Origin: Candidatus Homeothermus arabinoxylanisolvens
GTDB lineage: Bacteria; Bacteroidota; Bacteroidia; Bacteroidales; Muribaculaceae
DNA: 35,516 bases
Reading direction: 5' to 3'
Assembly (NCBI GenBank): GCA_001689405.1
Contig: LUJO01000041.1
Location: 1-35,516, forward strand
Shown: positions 14,831 through 24,661 of the stretch, one piece after another
Position numbering within the stretch: position 1 is the stretch's first letter
Layout: each line of letters opens with the position of its first letter
Notes under the pieces: generated by a model
Told to the model about the DNA's origin: nothing
What the model saw: the letters and a program-made list of their open reading frames with translations, nothing else
Database searches by the model: none
Position numbers and translations under genes: made by a program

Positions 14831-17800
14831 ATGGAAAATGTAAAGAAAGTTTTTCGATGCATTTCGTTACTCCTGCTATTTGTCGCCCTCGGGGCTATGT
14901 CGGCCTATGCCGAGACAATCAGGGGTACGGTAGTCGACGATACCGGCGAGCCGCTCATCGGGGCCACAGTGACCCTCAAAGGCGGTAACGGAGTCGCCAC
15001 TGCCACTGACATAGACGGTAACTATGCGTTACAAGTAGCAAATCCCCAGACGGCAGTGCTGCTGTTTTCCTACATCGGCATGCTCCCTCAGGAGGTGAAG
15101 GTCGAGGGCCGCTCTACGGTCAACGTAACTCTGGCCACCAATACCCAGCAGCTTGAGGAGGTGGTCGTGGTCGGTTACGGCCAGCAGAAGAAGGCCTCGG
15201 TCGTGGGTGCCATTACCCAGACCACAGGTGAGGCTCTCGAGCGTGCAGCCGGTGTCCATGACATCAGTGCCGCCCTGACGGGTAACCTTCCCGGTGTCGT
15301 GACCGTTCAGTCGTCCGGTATGCCCGGTGACGAGAGCGCCAAGATTACTATCCGTGGTGCCAGCTCTTGGAACAACAGCGACCCGCTTGTGCTCGTCGAC
15401 GGTATCGAGCGCGACATGAGCAGCGTCGATGTAAGTTCGGTAAAATCAATTTCGGTACTTAAGGATGCTTCGGCCACAGCGGTATACGGTGTTAAGGGCG
15501 CCAACGGTGTCGTGCTCATCACTACCAAGCGTGGTGAAGAGGGCCGCGCCAAGATTGACGTAGGCTTCACCGCCACAATGAAGACCGTGTCCAAGCTCCC
15601 CGGCAAGGCCGACTCTTACGACGCTCTCGCAGCGCTCAACAATGCTGTGCTCCATGAGCTTGCCGTGCTCCCCTCGGCGTGGAGCAACATGACTCCTTAT
15701 GCCGTGCTTCAGAAGTATCGCAACCCCGCCAATCTCGAGGAATTTGAACGCTATCCCAATGTCAACTGGCGTGACGAGCTCTTCAAGAAGCAGGCGTGGG
15801 CCTACAACGGCAATGTGTCAATCAGCGGCGGTACAAAGTTTGTACGCTACTTTGCCGTGATTGACTTCGTGCATGAGGGCGACCTTTTCCGCAAGATTAA
15901 CGCAGGCCGCGGTTACTCGGCCGACTTCGACTACAACCGCATCAACGCCCGCTCCAATCTTGATTTCTCGATTACTCCCACCACTACATTTAAGGTTAAC
16001 ATCGCCGGGTCGAGCGGCCAGCGCAATGCAAGTACGCCCGATAGCGGCGGCATCGAGTTTGACCAGAGCAACTGGCAGAACCAGCAGATTTGGGCCGGTG
16101 TCTACAATGTTGCCCCCGACGTGTTCCGTCCCATCTACTCCGACGGCGCATTCGGCTATGACCCGCAGCACATGAACGTCTCCAACTCTGTCGCCAAGCT
16201 TGCTACAGGCGGTGCGTTCAAGACCACGACTACACGTGTCAACACCGACTTCGTCCTCGAGCAGGACCTCGCTTTCATCACCAAAGGCCTTAACTTCCGC
16301 GGTATGATTTCGTGGGACAACCGCTTCGTCGAGTCTAAGCGCGGTGTCAACGACCTCTGGAACGACCCCCTCTTCAAGTGGATTGACCCCAAGACCGGCA
16401 TCGCCCAGATTAAACAGCAGCAAGACAACATCACCGGCTTTGAGTACTCTCCCGGCAACTGGAGCCTGCTCAACGGTGAGGTGCAGGACCACATGACTGT
16501 CCGCAACCTCAACTACCAGCTCCAGCTTAACTGGAACCGCGACTTCGGCGCCCACGGTGTCGGTGTCACCGGTGTGTGGACCCGTCAGGAAACCGCTATT
16601 GGAAACATGATACCCATCCACCGCGAGGACTGGGTGTTCCGTGCCACTTATAACTTCTCCGACCGTTACTTCGCCGAGTATAACGGTGCCTACAACGGCT
16701 CCGAGAAGTTCGGCAAGGGCTATCGCTTCGGTTTCTTCAATTCAGGCGCTATCGGCTGGCGTCCGTCACAGGAAAAATTCTGGACCAATCTCGGCCTCAA
16801 CAACTGGTGGGAAGAACTCAAGATACGTGCTTCCTACGGTGAAATCGGTGACGACTCCGGCGACCGCTTCCTCTACATGGACCAGTGGGCCTACGGCGGC
16901 AACACCAAGATGACCATTACCGGTTTTACCGATCCGAAGGGCAGCACTTATCCCAACGGTTCGATATATTCCTATTATATGTTGAAAGTCCTCGGCAACC
17001 CCGATGCTCACTGGGAAAAGGTGAAGAAGATGAACCTCGGTATCGACTTCTCGTTCCTCAACAACACCATTGCCGGTACCTTCGAGTTGTTCAAGGACCG
17101 TCGTAACGACATCCTCATCAACGGCAAAGACCGTTCGATACCTACCTATTTCGGACAGACTCCTCCTACCGCCAACCTCGGTAAGGCCGAGGCCAAAGGT
17201 TATGAGTTTGAACTCCGTTTCAGCAAGAACATTACCCGCGACCTGCGCATCTGGGCCAACGCCAGCATGACTCATGCCGCCAACAAGATTCTCTTCCGTG
17301 AAGACCCCGAACTCAAGCCCGACTATCAGAAACAGGCCGGTTACGGTATCGGTCAGACTCACTCCCACATCAACGGTGGCTTCCTTAACTCGTTTGACGA
17401 GCTTATCGGTGCTCCTTCCCATGATGTCAACAACGAAACCCGTCTCCCCGGCGACTATTATATCGTAGACTTCAACGGCGACGGTATAGTTGACGTTCAG
17501 GACTCTGCCCCCTACGGCTACACCGGAACTCCCGAAAACACCTACAACGCCACTATCGGCTTTGAATACAAGGGCTTCAGCTGTTTCGTGCAGTTCTACG
17601 GCGTCACCGGCGTGACCCGTGATGTGGGTCTCACCAGCTTCTACAACCAGTCCCACAACGTATATAACCTCGGCAAGTGGTGGAACGGCGTCGACCTCAG
17701 CGGCGATGTGCTCATCCCCCGCTACCAGTCGCAGGTGAGCAGCTACAGCAACGGCACTCAGTACCTTTACGACGGCTCCTACGTGCGTCTTAAAAATGCC

Positions 17801-17998
17801 GAAATCGCCTATACTTGGACAGGCGGCTGGGTAAAGAAACTCGGTATCGACTTCCTCAAGGTTTACCTCAACGGCAACAACCTCTGGCTCTGGACCCGCA
17901 TGCCCGATGACCGTGAGTCCAACTTCTCCGGCGGTTCAGGCTCGGGTGCTTATCCTACCATGCGCCGTTTCAACCTCGGTATTAAGTTTAATCTCTAA
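14831..17998 (+). CDS. SusC-family TonB-dependent transporter (XusA-type)
   Basis: A 1055-residue outer-membrane porin for xylo-oligosaccharide import powered by TonB. The signal peptide (about 1-27, AMSAYA-E) is followed by the carboxypeptidase-regulatory-like domain (about 30-105), the SusC hallmark LEEVVVVGYGQQKKASVVGA, the plug (about 125-225, with PLVLVDGIERDM and DASATAVYGVKGANGVVLITTKRG) and a 22-strand barrel ending in the aromatic/hydrophobic terminus of RRFNLGIKFNL. It is first of a six-gene cluster (SusC-SusD-SusC-SusD-DUF1735-GH10) matching the xusABCDE-xyn10 core described for Prevotella bryantii and Bacteroides. Expression should depend on the GTTAC array upstream. Confidence 0.95.
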   Translation: MENVKKVFRCISLLLLFVALGAMSAYAETIRGTVVDDTGEPLIGATVTLKGGNGVATATDIDGNYALQVANPQTAVLLFSYIGMLPQEVKVEGRSTVNVTLATNTQQLEEVVVVGYGQQKKASVVGAITQTTGEALERAAGVHDISAALTGNLPGVVTVQSSGMPGDESAKITIRGASSWNNSDPLVLVDGIERDMSSVDVSSVKSISVLKDASATAVYGVKGANGVVLITTKRGEEGRAKIDVGFTATMKTVSKLPGKADSYDALAALNNAVLHELAVLPSAWSNMTPYAVLQKYRNPANLEEFERYPNVNWRDELFKKQAWAYNGNVSISGGTKFVRYFAVIDFVHEGDLFRKINAGRGYSADFDYNRINARSNLDFSITPTTTFKVNIAGSSGQRNASTPDSGGIEFDQSNWQNQQIWAGVYNVAPDVFRPIYSDGAFGYDPQHMNVSNSVAKLATGGAFKTTTTRVNTDFVLEQDLAFITKGLNFRGMISWDNRFVESKRGVNDLWNDPLFKWIDPKTGIAQIKQQQDNITGFEYSPGNWSLLNGEVQDHMTVRNLNYQLQLNWNRDFGAHGVGVTGVWTRQETAIGNMIPIHREDWVFRATYNFSDRYFAEYNGAYNGSEKFGKGYRFGFFNSGAIGWRPSQEKFWTNLGLNNWWEELKIRASYGEIGDDSGDRFLYMDQWAYGGNTKMTITGFTDPKGSTYPNGSIYSYYMLKVLGNPDAHWEKVKKMNLGIDFSFLNNTIAGTFELFKDRRNDILINGKDRSIPTYFGQTPPTANLGKAEAKGYEFELRFSKNITRDLRIWANASMTHAANKILFREDPELKPDYQKQAGYGIGQTHSHINGGFLNSFDELIGAPSHDVNNETRLPGDYYIVDFNGDGIVDVQDSAPYGYTGTPENTYNATIGFEYKGFSCFVQFYGVTGVTRDVGLTSFYNQSHNVYNLGKWWNGVDLSGDVLIPRYQSQVSSYSNGTQYLYDGSYVRLKNAEIAYTWTGGWVKKLGIDFLKVYLNGNNLWLWTRMPDDRESNFSGGSGSGAYPTMRRFNLGIKFNL

Positions 17999-18016
17999 AA
18001 TCTCGGATTAACAGCT

Positions 18017-19951
18017 ATGAACAAAATATTTAAATCATTTGCGGTAATCGCTTTGGGCTTGGCCGGGACTGCGACGTTCACTTCGTGTGAGGACTACCTC
18101 GACAAGGAACCGAGTTCCGACGTGTCAAGCGAGACCCCGTTTAAGAATTTCACCAACATGCAGGGATACATCGAGGAGATATACAACTGTATCCCCGACA
18201 AAGTGAAATGTTTCTGGACAAGCTCGTGGAATCTCGGTGACGATGAGTTAACCACTCCTCAGGCCGAGGCTGAGCGCACCATGCAGACTCAGGTCGACAT
18301 AGGCAACTTCTTCGCTTGGCAGGACAACAACCAGTTCTGGTTTGCAGCCAACCGCTCCGACCATTCCACTCAGGACCTTCACAACAAGCGCTTCTACGGC
18401 AATGCGTGGTACTGTATCGCAAAGGCCAATCTCGGCATCGAGAATATCGACAAATACTTTGTCGGCACCAAAGAGGAGAAAGACATGCTGCTCGGTCAGC
18501 TCTACTTCTTCCGCGGATGGTGGCACTTCGAGATGATGCAGTTCCTCGGAGGTCTCCCTTACGTCAACAAGAGCATCCCTTCGGGCGAGTCGCCACGTCT
18601 GCCCCGTCTGAGCTATCTCGAATGTGCCGACTCTGTCGCTCTCGACCTCAAGCGTGCCGCCGAGCTGCTCCCCATCAACTGGGACGAGACCACTCCGGGT
18701 AAGAAGACTTTCGGTAATAATGAGCTTCGCATCAACAAGATAACAGCTCTTGCTTATCTCGGCAAGAACTATCTGTGGGCCGCAAGCCCTCTCATGCAGC
18801 ATGGAGCGCAGACCGGAGGCGCCCACACCTATGACTACGACCCGCAGCTCGCTCAGCTTGCAGCCGATGCTTTTGCCGAAGTCATCCAGCTCGTCGAGAG
18901 CGGCAAGACCCAGTATGAGCTTGCCAAGTTTGACTATGCCAACGTCTATGACCACAAGAAAAGCGACGGCGTAGAGTATAGCTACAGCGAACTTTTCTAC
19001 ACTTCGCGCCGCAACTGGCTGCAGCCCGGAGGCAAAGAAGCGTTGCTCCGCGGTCCCACACTCGCGTGGAACTATACCCGCTGGAACTACAGCCGCACAT
19101 TCGGCCCGTATGAACTCTGCGAGCGTGACCCGCACTTCCATCTTCCCACCGCCAACTATGTCGCCAACTACGGTATGGCCAACGGCCTTCCCCTCGACGA
19201 CCCCGACTCGGGATTTGATAAAAAGCATCCGTTCAAGAACCGCGACCCGCGCTTCTATCACGACATCGTGTTTGACGGCGTGAAGTATATCAACGGCGAG
19301 GCAAAGGGTAACGATGCCAAGTTCAAGTATGCAGGCCTTGCCACCGGCGGTAGTGGCCGTAACATCAACAACGGCTCCCGTTCGGGCTACTGGATGCAGA
19401 AGCTCGTTCCCCACACCGCCAACAAGACTGACGGGGAGGATGAGTATGACAAGAACCCTAACGCTTATGTACCTTACATGCGTCTTGCCGACGTATATCT
19501 GATGTATGCCGAGGCATGTGCCGTGCTCGGCGGTCCTGCCGGTAAGTCGTCCAAGTGCAGTCTCACTTCGGTCGATGCCATCAATCGCCTCCGCGACCGT
19601 GTAGGCGCCGGACATGTCAACGCCAAGTTCACCGGCAACAGCTACATGGACGAAGTGCGCCGCGAGCGTGCCGTCGAGCTTGCTTTCGAGGGCTTCCGCT
19701 TCAACGACCTTCAGCGCTGGCTGCTCCTCACCGAGCCCAAGTACACTGTCAAGACTTCGCAGGAATTTATCCGTGTTTCGGGTGCTGACGAAAGCTTCTT
19801 TGCCGAAAACGACCCTGCCGAGGCTGAAGTTGCCGAGTTCCGTGAAGAGGTTGTTCTGACCCGTAACTTTGACTCCAAGCACTACTGGTTCCCGTTGCTC
19901 CGTGACGATACCTATATTTATGCCGAGTTCAATCAGAATCCGGGATGGTAA
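18017..19951 (+). CDS. SusD-family glycan-binding lipoprotein (XusB-type)
   Basis: A 644-residue surface lipoprotein that caps the adjacent SusC porin and binds glycan. The lipobox ends at Cys24 (TFTSC-EDYLD), followed by acidic residues typical of surface export. RagB/SusD features are the N-terminal TPR-like helices (YFFRGWWHFEMMQFLGGLPY), the C-terminal VDAINRLRDRVGAG and RRERAVELAFEGFRFNDLQRW, and the near-terminal FNQNPGW. It begins 18 bp after susC. The predicted ligand is xylan or arabinoxylan oligosaccharide, by synteny with xusB. Confidence 0.94.
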   Translation: MNKIFKSFAVIALGLAGTATFTSCEDYLDKEPSSDVSSETPFKNFTNMQGYIEEIYNCIPDKVKCFWTSSWNLGDDELTTPQAEAERTMQTQVDIGNFFAWQDNNQFWFAANRSDHSTQDLHNKRFYGNAWYCIAKANLGIENIDKYFVGTKEEKDMLLGQLYFFRGWWHFEMMQFLGGLPYVNKSIPSGESPRLPRLSYLECADSVALDLKRAAELLPINWDETTPGKKTFGNNELRINKITALAYLGKNYLWAASPLMQHGAQTGGAHTYDYDPQLAQLAADAFAEVIQLVESGKTQYELAKFDYANVYDHKKSDGVEYSYSELFYTSRRNWLQPGGKEALLRGPTLAWNYTRWNYSRTFGPYELCERDPHFHLPTANYVANYGMANGLPLDDPDSGFDKKHPFKNRDPRFYHDIVFDGVKYINGEAKGNDAKFKYAGLATGGSGRNINNGSRSGYWMQKLVPHTANKTDGEDEYDKNPNAYVPYMRLADVYLMYAEACAVLGGPAGKSSKCSLTSVDAINRLRDRVGAGHVNAKFTGNSYMDEVRRERAVELAFEGFRFNDLQRWLLLTEPKYTVKTSQEFIRVSGADESFFAENDPAEAEVAEFREEVVLTRNFDSKHYWFPLLRDDTYIYAEFNQNPGW

Positions 19952-19987
19952 TAAGTAGATTTATCTTAACCATTACACAGTAAAAAT

Positions 19988-22822
19988 ATGATATCAAAAT
20001 ATAACATAATTCTTCTTGCGGCACTGGGAGCGGCGGTGACATCCGTCGATGCTTCCGCAGCCGGGGAAGAGGCTGCCGATAGCCTGAATGCCGAGAGCCA
20101 GATTCAGTTGGCTTATCGCACTGTCGACAGAAACGATGTACTTGGCGGAGTCGAAGTACTCGATATAGAGTCGCTCATGAAAGAGAACTATATCAACGAC
20201 ATCAACAACTCCACCATATCGGGCTATGTGTCGGGCTTCAACGGCAACTCGCTGTGGGGCATGGACGCCGACAATGACGCCGGCTTCCTCGTGCTCATCG
20301 ACGGTGTGGCCCGCGACATGAACAATGTCAGCTCTACCGAGGTCAAGTCGATAACGTTCATGAAGGGTGCGCAGGCTTCGGTGCTCTATGGCAGCCGTGC
20401 CGCAAAGGGCGTGATTTACATCACTACCAAGCGCGGTCATGTAGGGCCCCTGAGCATCAACGTGCGCGCCAATACAGGCTGGCACGTGGCAAAGTCGCTT
20501 CCCGAGTATCTCGGCTCGGCCGAATACATGACCCTCTACAACGAGGCCCGCGTCAACGACGGCCTTGCTCCGGCCTACAGCGACGAACAGATTTATCACA
20601 CGGCCAACAAGACCAACCCTTACCGCTATCCCGACGTGAACATGTATTCGTCGGAATTCATGAAGAAGGTCTACAACCGTTCCGACGCTACCGTGGAGAT
20701 TTCAGGCGGTAACGAGCGTGCGCGCTTCTACACCAACATCAACTATTACCGTCTTGGCAGCTTCCTGAAATATGGCGAGGCCAAAAACAGCTATACCGAC
20801 CGTTTCAGTGTGCGCGGTAACGTCGATGTGAACATCACCGACTGGGTGAAAGCCTACGTCAACGCCAACGCCACGTTCTATGGCGCGCGTTCGCCCCACG
20901 GCAACTACTGGGAGGTTGCGACCACATTCCGCCCCAACCGCATCGCTCCGCTTATTCCCGTAAGCATGATTAATCCCGATGCCGTTGACGCGCTCGGCTT
21001 GGTCAACAACTCCAACAACCTTCAGGACGGTTACTTCCTCGCCGGCAGCAAGATTGATCCCACCAACATCTTTGCCGATTATCTTGCCAAAGGCTATTCC
21101 AAGTTCACAAGCCGTCAGTTCCAGTTTGACGCCGGTGTGAATCTCGACCTTTCAATGCTCACCAAAGGCTTGACTTTCGCCACCCGCTTCTCGGTTGACT
21201 ATGCTACCTCCTACAACACAAGCTATACCGACACCTACGCTACCTTCATCCCCGTGTGGAGCAACTTCAACGGCAAGGAGGAGATAACCTCAATCGAAAT
21301 CGAGGGTAAGGACGAGCACACCGGCGTGCAGAATGTGTCAGGCTCCGCAAGCCGCCAGACTCTCTCTTGGTCGGGTCAGTTTGACTACAACCGCACCTTT
21401 GCCGATGTTCACAACTTCCACGCCCTTGCACTGGCTGCCGGCTGGCAGCGCACCATCGCCGGTGAGTATCACCGCATAAGCAGCGCCAATATCGGTTTTG
21501 AAGTAGACTACAACTACGACCGCCGTTACTATGCCGACCTCTCTCTCGTGGGTCTGCACTCGGCCAAGCTCGCCCCCGGTCACCGTCAGGGCTGGTCGCC
21601 CTCCGCGACACTCGGCTGGCGCATCTCGCAGGAAGAGTTCCTCAAAGACAATCCTGTCGTGGACAACCTCATGCTGTCGGTTTCGGTAGCCGACGTGAAG
21701 TCTGACATGGACATCCCCGGTTTCTACCTCTATGCCACCCAGTTCACTACCGGCGGATGGTATTCTTGGGGCGGTTCGGGCGGTCAGGCAGCGGCCTATC
21801 CCGCACGTGGCGGCAATCCCGGACTCGGCTATGTGTCGCGCAAGGAGTTTACCGCATCGGTGCGCAGCACGCTGTTCAACAATCTTCTTGACGTGAACGC
21901 GCAGTTCTTCACCTATAAGATGGACGGACTTGTCATCAACAACTCGTCCAAGTTCCCGACATTCTTCTCGACCTATTATCCCGCTTCTTCTCTCGCCACT
22001 TATCTTAACTACAACGCCAATACCCGCACCGGTTTTGACTTCGGCGTCAATCTGAAGAAGACGGTAGGGGAGGTCGACCTGAAGATGGGTGTTACCGGCA
22101 CCTACTATAAGACAAAGGCATCCAAGCGCGATGAGACTTACGAGTATGACTACCAGTATCGTCAGGGCAAGAACATCGACGGCATCTGGGGTTACCGTTG
22201 CCTCGGTTTCTTCGCTACCGATGAGGAGGCTGCCGCTGTCGACCAGTCGGCCCTCGGAAGCTCGGGCCTGAAAGCCGGCGACCTCAAGTATGCCGACATT
22301 AACGACGACGGCAAGATTGACCAGAACGACCAAGTCGAGCTCGCACGCGGCGGCTGGTATGGGGCGCCCTTCTTCATGGGTGTCAACCTGTCGGCAAGCT
22401 GGAAGGGTTTCACCCTCTTTGTGCACGGTCTCGGCAACTTCGGCGGACATGCTCTGCTCAACGATAACTCTTACTATAAGATGGTCGGCGACAACAAGTA
22501 TTCGGCTATGGCACGCGACCGCTGGACTCCGGCCACTGCCGCTACAGCTACAATGCCCCGCCTGACAACCACCAACGGCGCCAACAACTATGTGGCCTCC
22601 GACTTCTGGCTCTACAGCACTGACCGTTTCGATATCGACAAGATACAGCTTACCTACGACTTCCCGTCGTCAATCATCCACGGCATCGTCAAGGGTCTGC
22701 AGGTATATGTCAGCGGCGATGACCTGTTTACCATCGGTAAAAACCGCAGAATTTTGGAAATGAACGTAGGCAGTGCTCCTCAGTCTCGTTTCTACAACAT
22801 CGGTGCGAAAGTAACATTCTAA
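19988..22822 (+). CDS. Second SusC-family transporter, short N-terminus (XusC-type)
   Basis: A 944-residue TonB-dependent transporter. After a signal peptide (about 1-25) it goes almost directly into a TonB-box/plug region (IQLAYRTVDRNDVLGGVE, then FLVLIDGVARDM and GAQASVLYGSRAAKGVIYITTKRG). It lacks the roughly 80-residue carboxypeptidase-like N-terminal domain of the first SusC. The barrel is complete to the final aromatic (IGAKVTF). The EF-hand-like DINDDGKIDQNDQ segment near residue 770 is common in SusC calcium sites. It pairs with the SusD gene 10 bp downstream. Two different SusCD pairs in one xylan cluster are typical and may take oligosaccharides of different length or decoration. 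Confidence 0.93.
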   Translation: MISKYNIILLAALGAAVTSVDASAAGEEAADSLNAESQIQLAYRTVDRNDVLGGVEVLDIESLMKENYINDINNSTISGYVSGFNGNSLWGMDADNDAGFLVLIDGVARDMNNVSSTEVKSITFMKGAQASVLYGSRAAKGVIYITTKRGHVGPLSINVRANTGWHVAKSLPEYLGSAEYMTLYNEARVNDGLAPAYSDEQIYHTANKTNPYRYPDVNMYSSEFMKKVYNRSDATVEISGGNERARFYTNINYYRLGSFLKYGEAKNSYTDRFSVRGNVDVNITDWVKAYVNANATFYGARSPHGNYWEVATTFRPNRIAPLIPVSMINPDAVDALGLVNNSNNLQDGYFLAGSKIDPTNIFADYLAKGYSKFTSRQFQFDAGVNLDLSMLTKGLTFATRFSVDYATSYNTSYTDTYATFIPVWSNFNGKEEITSIEIEGKDEHTGVQNVSGSASRQTLSWSGQFDYNRTFADVHNFHALALAAGWQRTIAGEYHRISSANIGFEVDYNYDRRYYADLSLVGLHSAKLAPGHRQGWSPSATLGWRISQEEFLKDNPVVDNLMLSVSVADVKSDMDIPGFYLYATQFTTGGWYSWGGSGGQAAAYPARGGNPGLGYVSRKEFTASVRSTLFNNLLDVNAQFFTYKMDGLVINNSSKFPTFFSTYYPASSLATYLNYNANTRTGFDFGVNLKKTVGEVDLKMGVTGTYYKTKASKRDETYEYDYQYRQGKNIDGIWGYRCLGFFATDEEAAAVDQSALGSSGLKAGDLKYADINDDGKIDQNDQVELARGGWYGAPFFMGVNLSASWKGFTLFVHGLGNFGGHALLNDNSYYKMVGDNKYSAMARDRWTPATAATATMPRLTTTNGANNYVASDFWLYSTDRFDIDKIQLTYDFPSSIIHGIVKGLQVYVSGDDLFTIGKNRRILEMNVGSAPQSRFYNIGAKVTF

Positions 22823-22832
22823 ATAAGTAAAG

Positions 22833-24632
22833 ATGAAAAATATAGCAAAATATATTGCCGTTGCCTCTCTTGTATTCTCGGCTTGGGCGTGTGACGACCT
22901 CTTTGAACCGGCCATTGAGAATATCATGGACGAGAACAAACTGGATACCGACCCCCGTTTTGTCGACCAAGTCCTCGGCAGCGCTTACATCCTGATGCCT
23001 TATCCTTCGGTGACCGGCGAAAACAATGCCGAAAACCGCAATGATGTGGCTACCGACGATGCTGTCTCCAACAATATCAACAGCGCCTACCTCACTATGG
23101 CTACCGGCGGCTGGACTGCGCGTACAGGCAAGTCGGTCGACAACTGGCGCGACCGCAACGCCTCGATACAGTTTGTAAACCTCGTGCTCAAGCATGTCGA
23201 CAATGCCGTCTATGCCAAAGAGGAGGTGACCAACAACATGTTCCGCGACCGTCTTAAAGGCGAGGCCTACGGCCTTCGCGCACTCAACATGTACTTCCTG
23301 CTGCAGAACTATGCGGGAGTCAGCGCTTCGGGCGAGCTCCTCGGTGTGCACATCTGGACCGAACCCTACACTGCCGAGACCGACATGAACGTGCCCCGCA
23401 ACACTTTTGCAGAGTGCATGACTCAGTTGCTCGATGATGTCAAGAAGGCTTCGGAACTGCTCCCCTACGAGTATGCCGATGCAGGCTCTTTGGCCGATGT
23501 TCCTGCCAAATATCAGGCTGCCGGCGCCACTCTTGACGCCTACAACCGCGTATTCGGCGCGTCGACCTTCCTGCGCATGTCGGGCCGTATCGCTCAGGCT
23601 ATCGGCGCACAGGCTGCCCTGCTTGCCGCAAGCCCCGCCTTCAGCAACGGTTCGGGTGTGACTTGGAAGATGGCCGCTAATCAGGCTGCCGCAGTGCTCG
23701 ACTACATCGGCGGCCCCGCCGGACTGGCCAAGAACGGTCACATCTGGTACAGCGACTCGGAAGTCGGCAACACTCCTACCGAGATAGTGAGCCATCCCGA
23801 GGTGCTCTGGCGCAGCCGCTACGGTGAAAACTCCGATATAGAGAAAGAGTGCTTCCCGCCGTCGCTCTACGGCAACGGCCGCATCAACCCCACTCAGAAC
23901 CTCGTGGATGCTTTCCCGATGGCCAACGGTTATCCTATCACCGAGACCGCCGGCAATTATGACCCGGCCAATCCCTATGCCAACCGTGACCCGCGTCTGG
24001 CCCTCTATATCGTCACCAACGGTTCTACCCTCGGCATCAACGGCTCGGTCATCAACACCGGCACCGACGCCGCCAACAACGACGGTATAAACAAGGAGTC
24101 GGGACACTCGACCCGCACCGGCTACTACATGCGCAAGCTGCTCCGCAACGATGCGAGCCCCGATCCCACGAGCACGGTCAACAAGAACCACGCCACTACC
24201 TACATCCGCTACACCGAGATATTCCTTGACTACGCCGAGGCTGCCAACGAAGCATGGGGCCCCACTCGCAGCGGCAGTCACGGCTACTCGGCCTATGATG
24301 TAATCAAGGCTATCCGCGCCCGCGCTCTCGGCGACGGTGTAAAGGACGGCGACCCCTACCTTGAGTCAATCAAGGGCGACCAGAATAAGATGCGCGAGCT
24401 CATTCGCAACGAGCGTCGTCTCGAGCTTTGCTTCGAGGGTGCGCGCTTCTGGGACCTCCGCCGCTGGAACGCCGACCTCAACGCTACCGCCAAAGGTGTG
24501 TCAATCAGCGGTACCTCCTACAACTACATCGATGTCGAGAACCGCGATTACAAGGACTATATGATTTACGGACCGCTTCCTTACGACGATGTGCTTAAAT
24601 TCAGCAACATCGAGCAGAACCGAGGATGGTAA
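22833..24632 (+). CDS. Second SusD-family lipoprotein (XusD-type)
   Basis: A 599-residue surface lipoprotein with lipobox Cys20 (FSAWAC-DDLFEP). SusD features are LKGEAYGLRALNMYFLLQNY in the TPR region, YIRYTEIFLDYAEAANEAWG, and the C-terminal LIRNERRLELCFEGARFWDLRRWNA with final IEQNRGW. It follows the short SusC by 10 bp and presumably forms its lid. The ligand is inferred from the xus context. It is not close in sequence to the first SusD, so the pairs probably differ in preferred oligosaccharide. Confidence 0.93.
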   Translation: MKNIAKYIAVASLVFSAWACDDLFEPAIENIMDENKLDTDPRFVDQVLGSAYILMPYPSVTGENNAENRNDVATDDAVSNNINSAYLTMATGGWTARTGKSVDNWRDRNASIQFVNLVLKHVDNAVYAKEEVTNNMFRDRLKGEAYGLRALNMYFLLQNYAGVSASGELLGVHIWTEPYTAETDMNVPRNTFAECMTQLLDDVKKASELLPYEYADAGSLADVPAKYQAAGATLDAYNRVFGASTFLRMSGRIAQAIGAQAALLAASPAFSNGSGVTWKMAANQAAAVLDYIGGPAGLAKNGHIWYSDSEVGNTPTEIVSHPEVLWRSRYGENSDIEKECFPPSLYGNGRINPTQNLVDAFPMANGYPITETAGNYDPANPYANRDPRLALYIVTNGSTLGINGSVINTGTDAANNDGINKESGHSTRTGYYMRKLLRNDASPDPTSTVNKNHATTYIRYTEIFLDYAEAANEAWGPTRSGSHGYSAYDVIKAIRARALGDGVKDGDPYLESIKGDQNKMRELIRNERRLELCFEGARFWDLRRWNADLNATAKGVSISGTSYNYIDVENRDYKDYMIYGPLPYDDVLKFSNIEQNRGW

Positions 24633-24661
24633 ATTTTAATTCTAAAATGGAAAAAATAAAT

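Noticed and set aside
18248..19882. Very long minus-strand open frame opposite the first SusD
   Set aside because: It mirrors the C-ending codon bias of the sense gene. The sense strand has an unmistakable SusD lipoprotein, and the antisense product has no motif.
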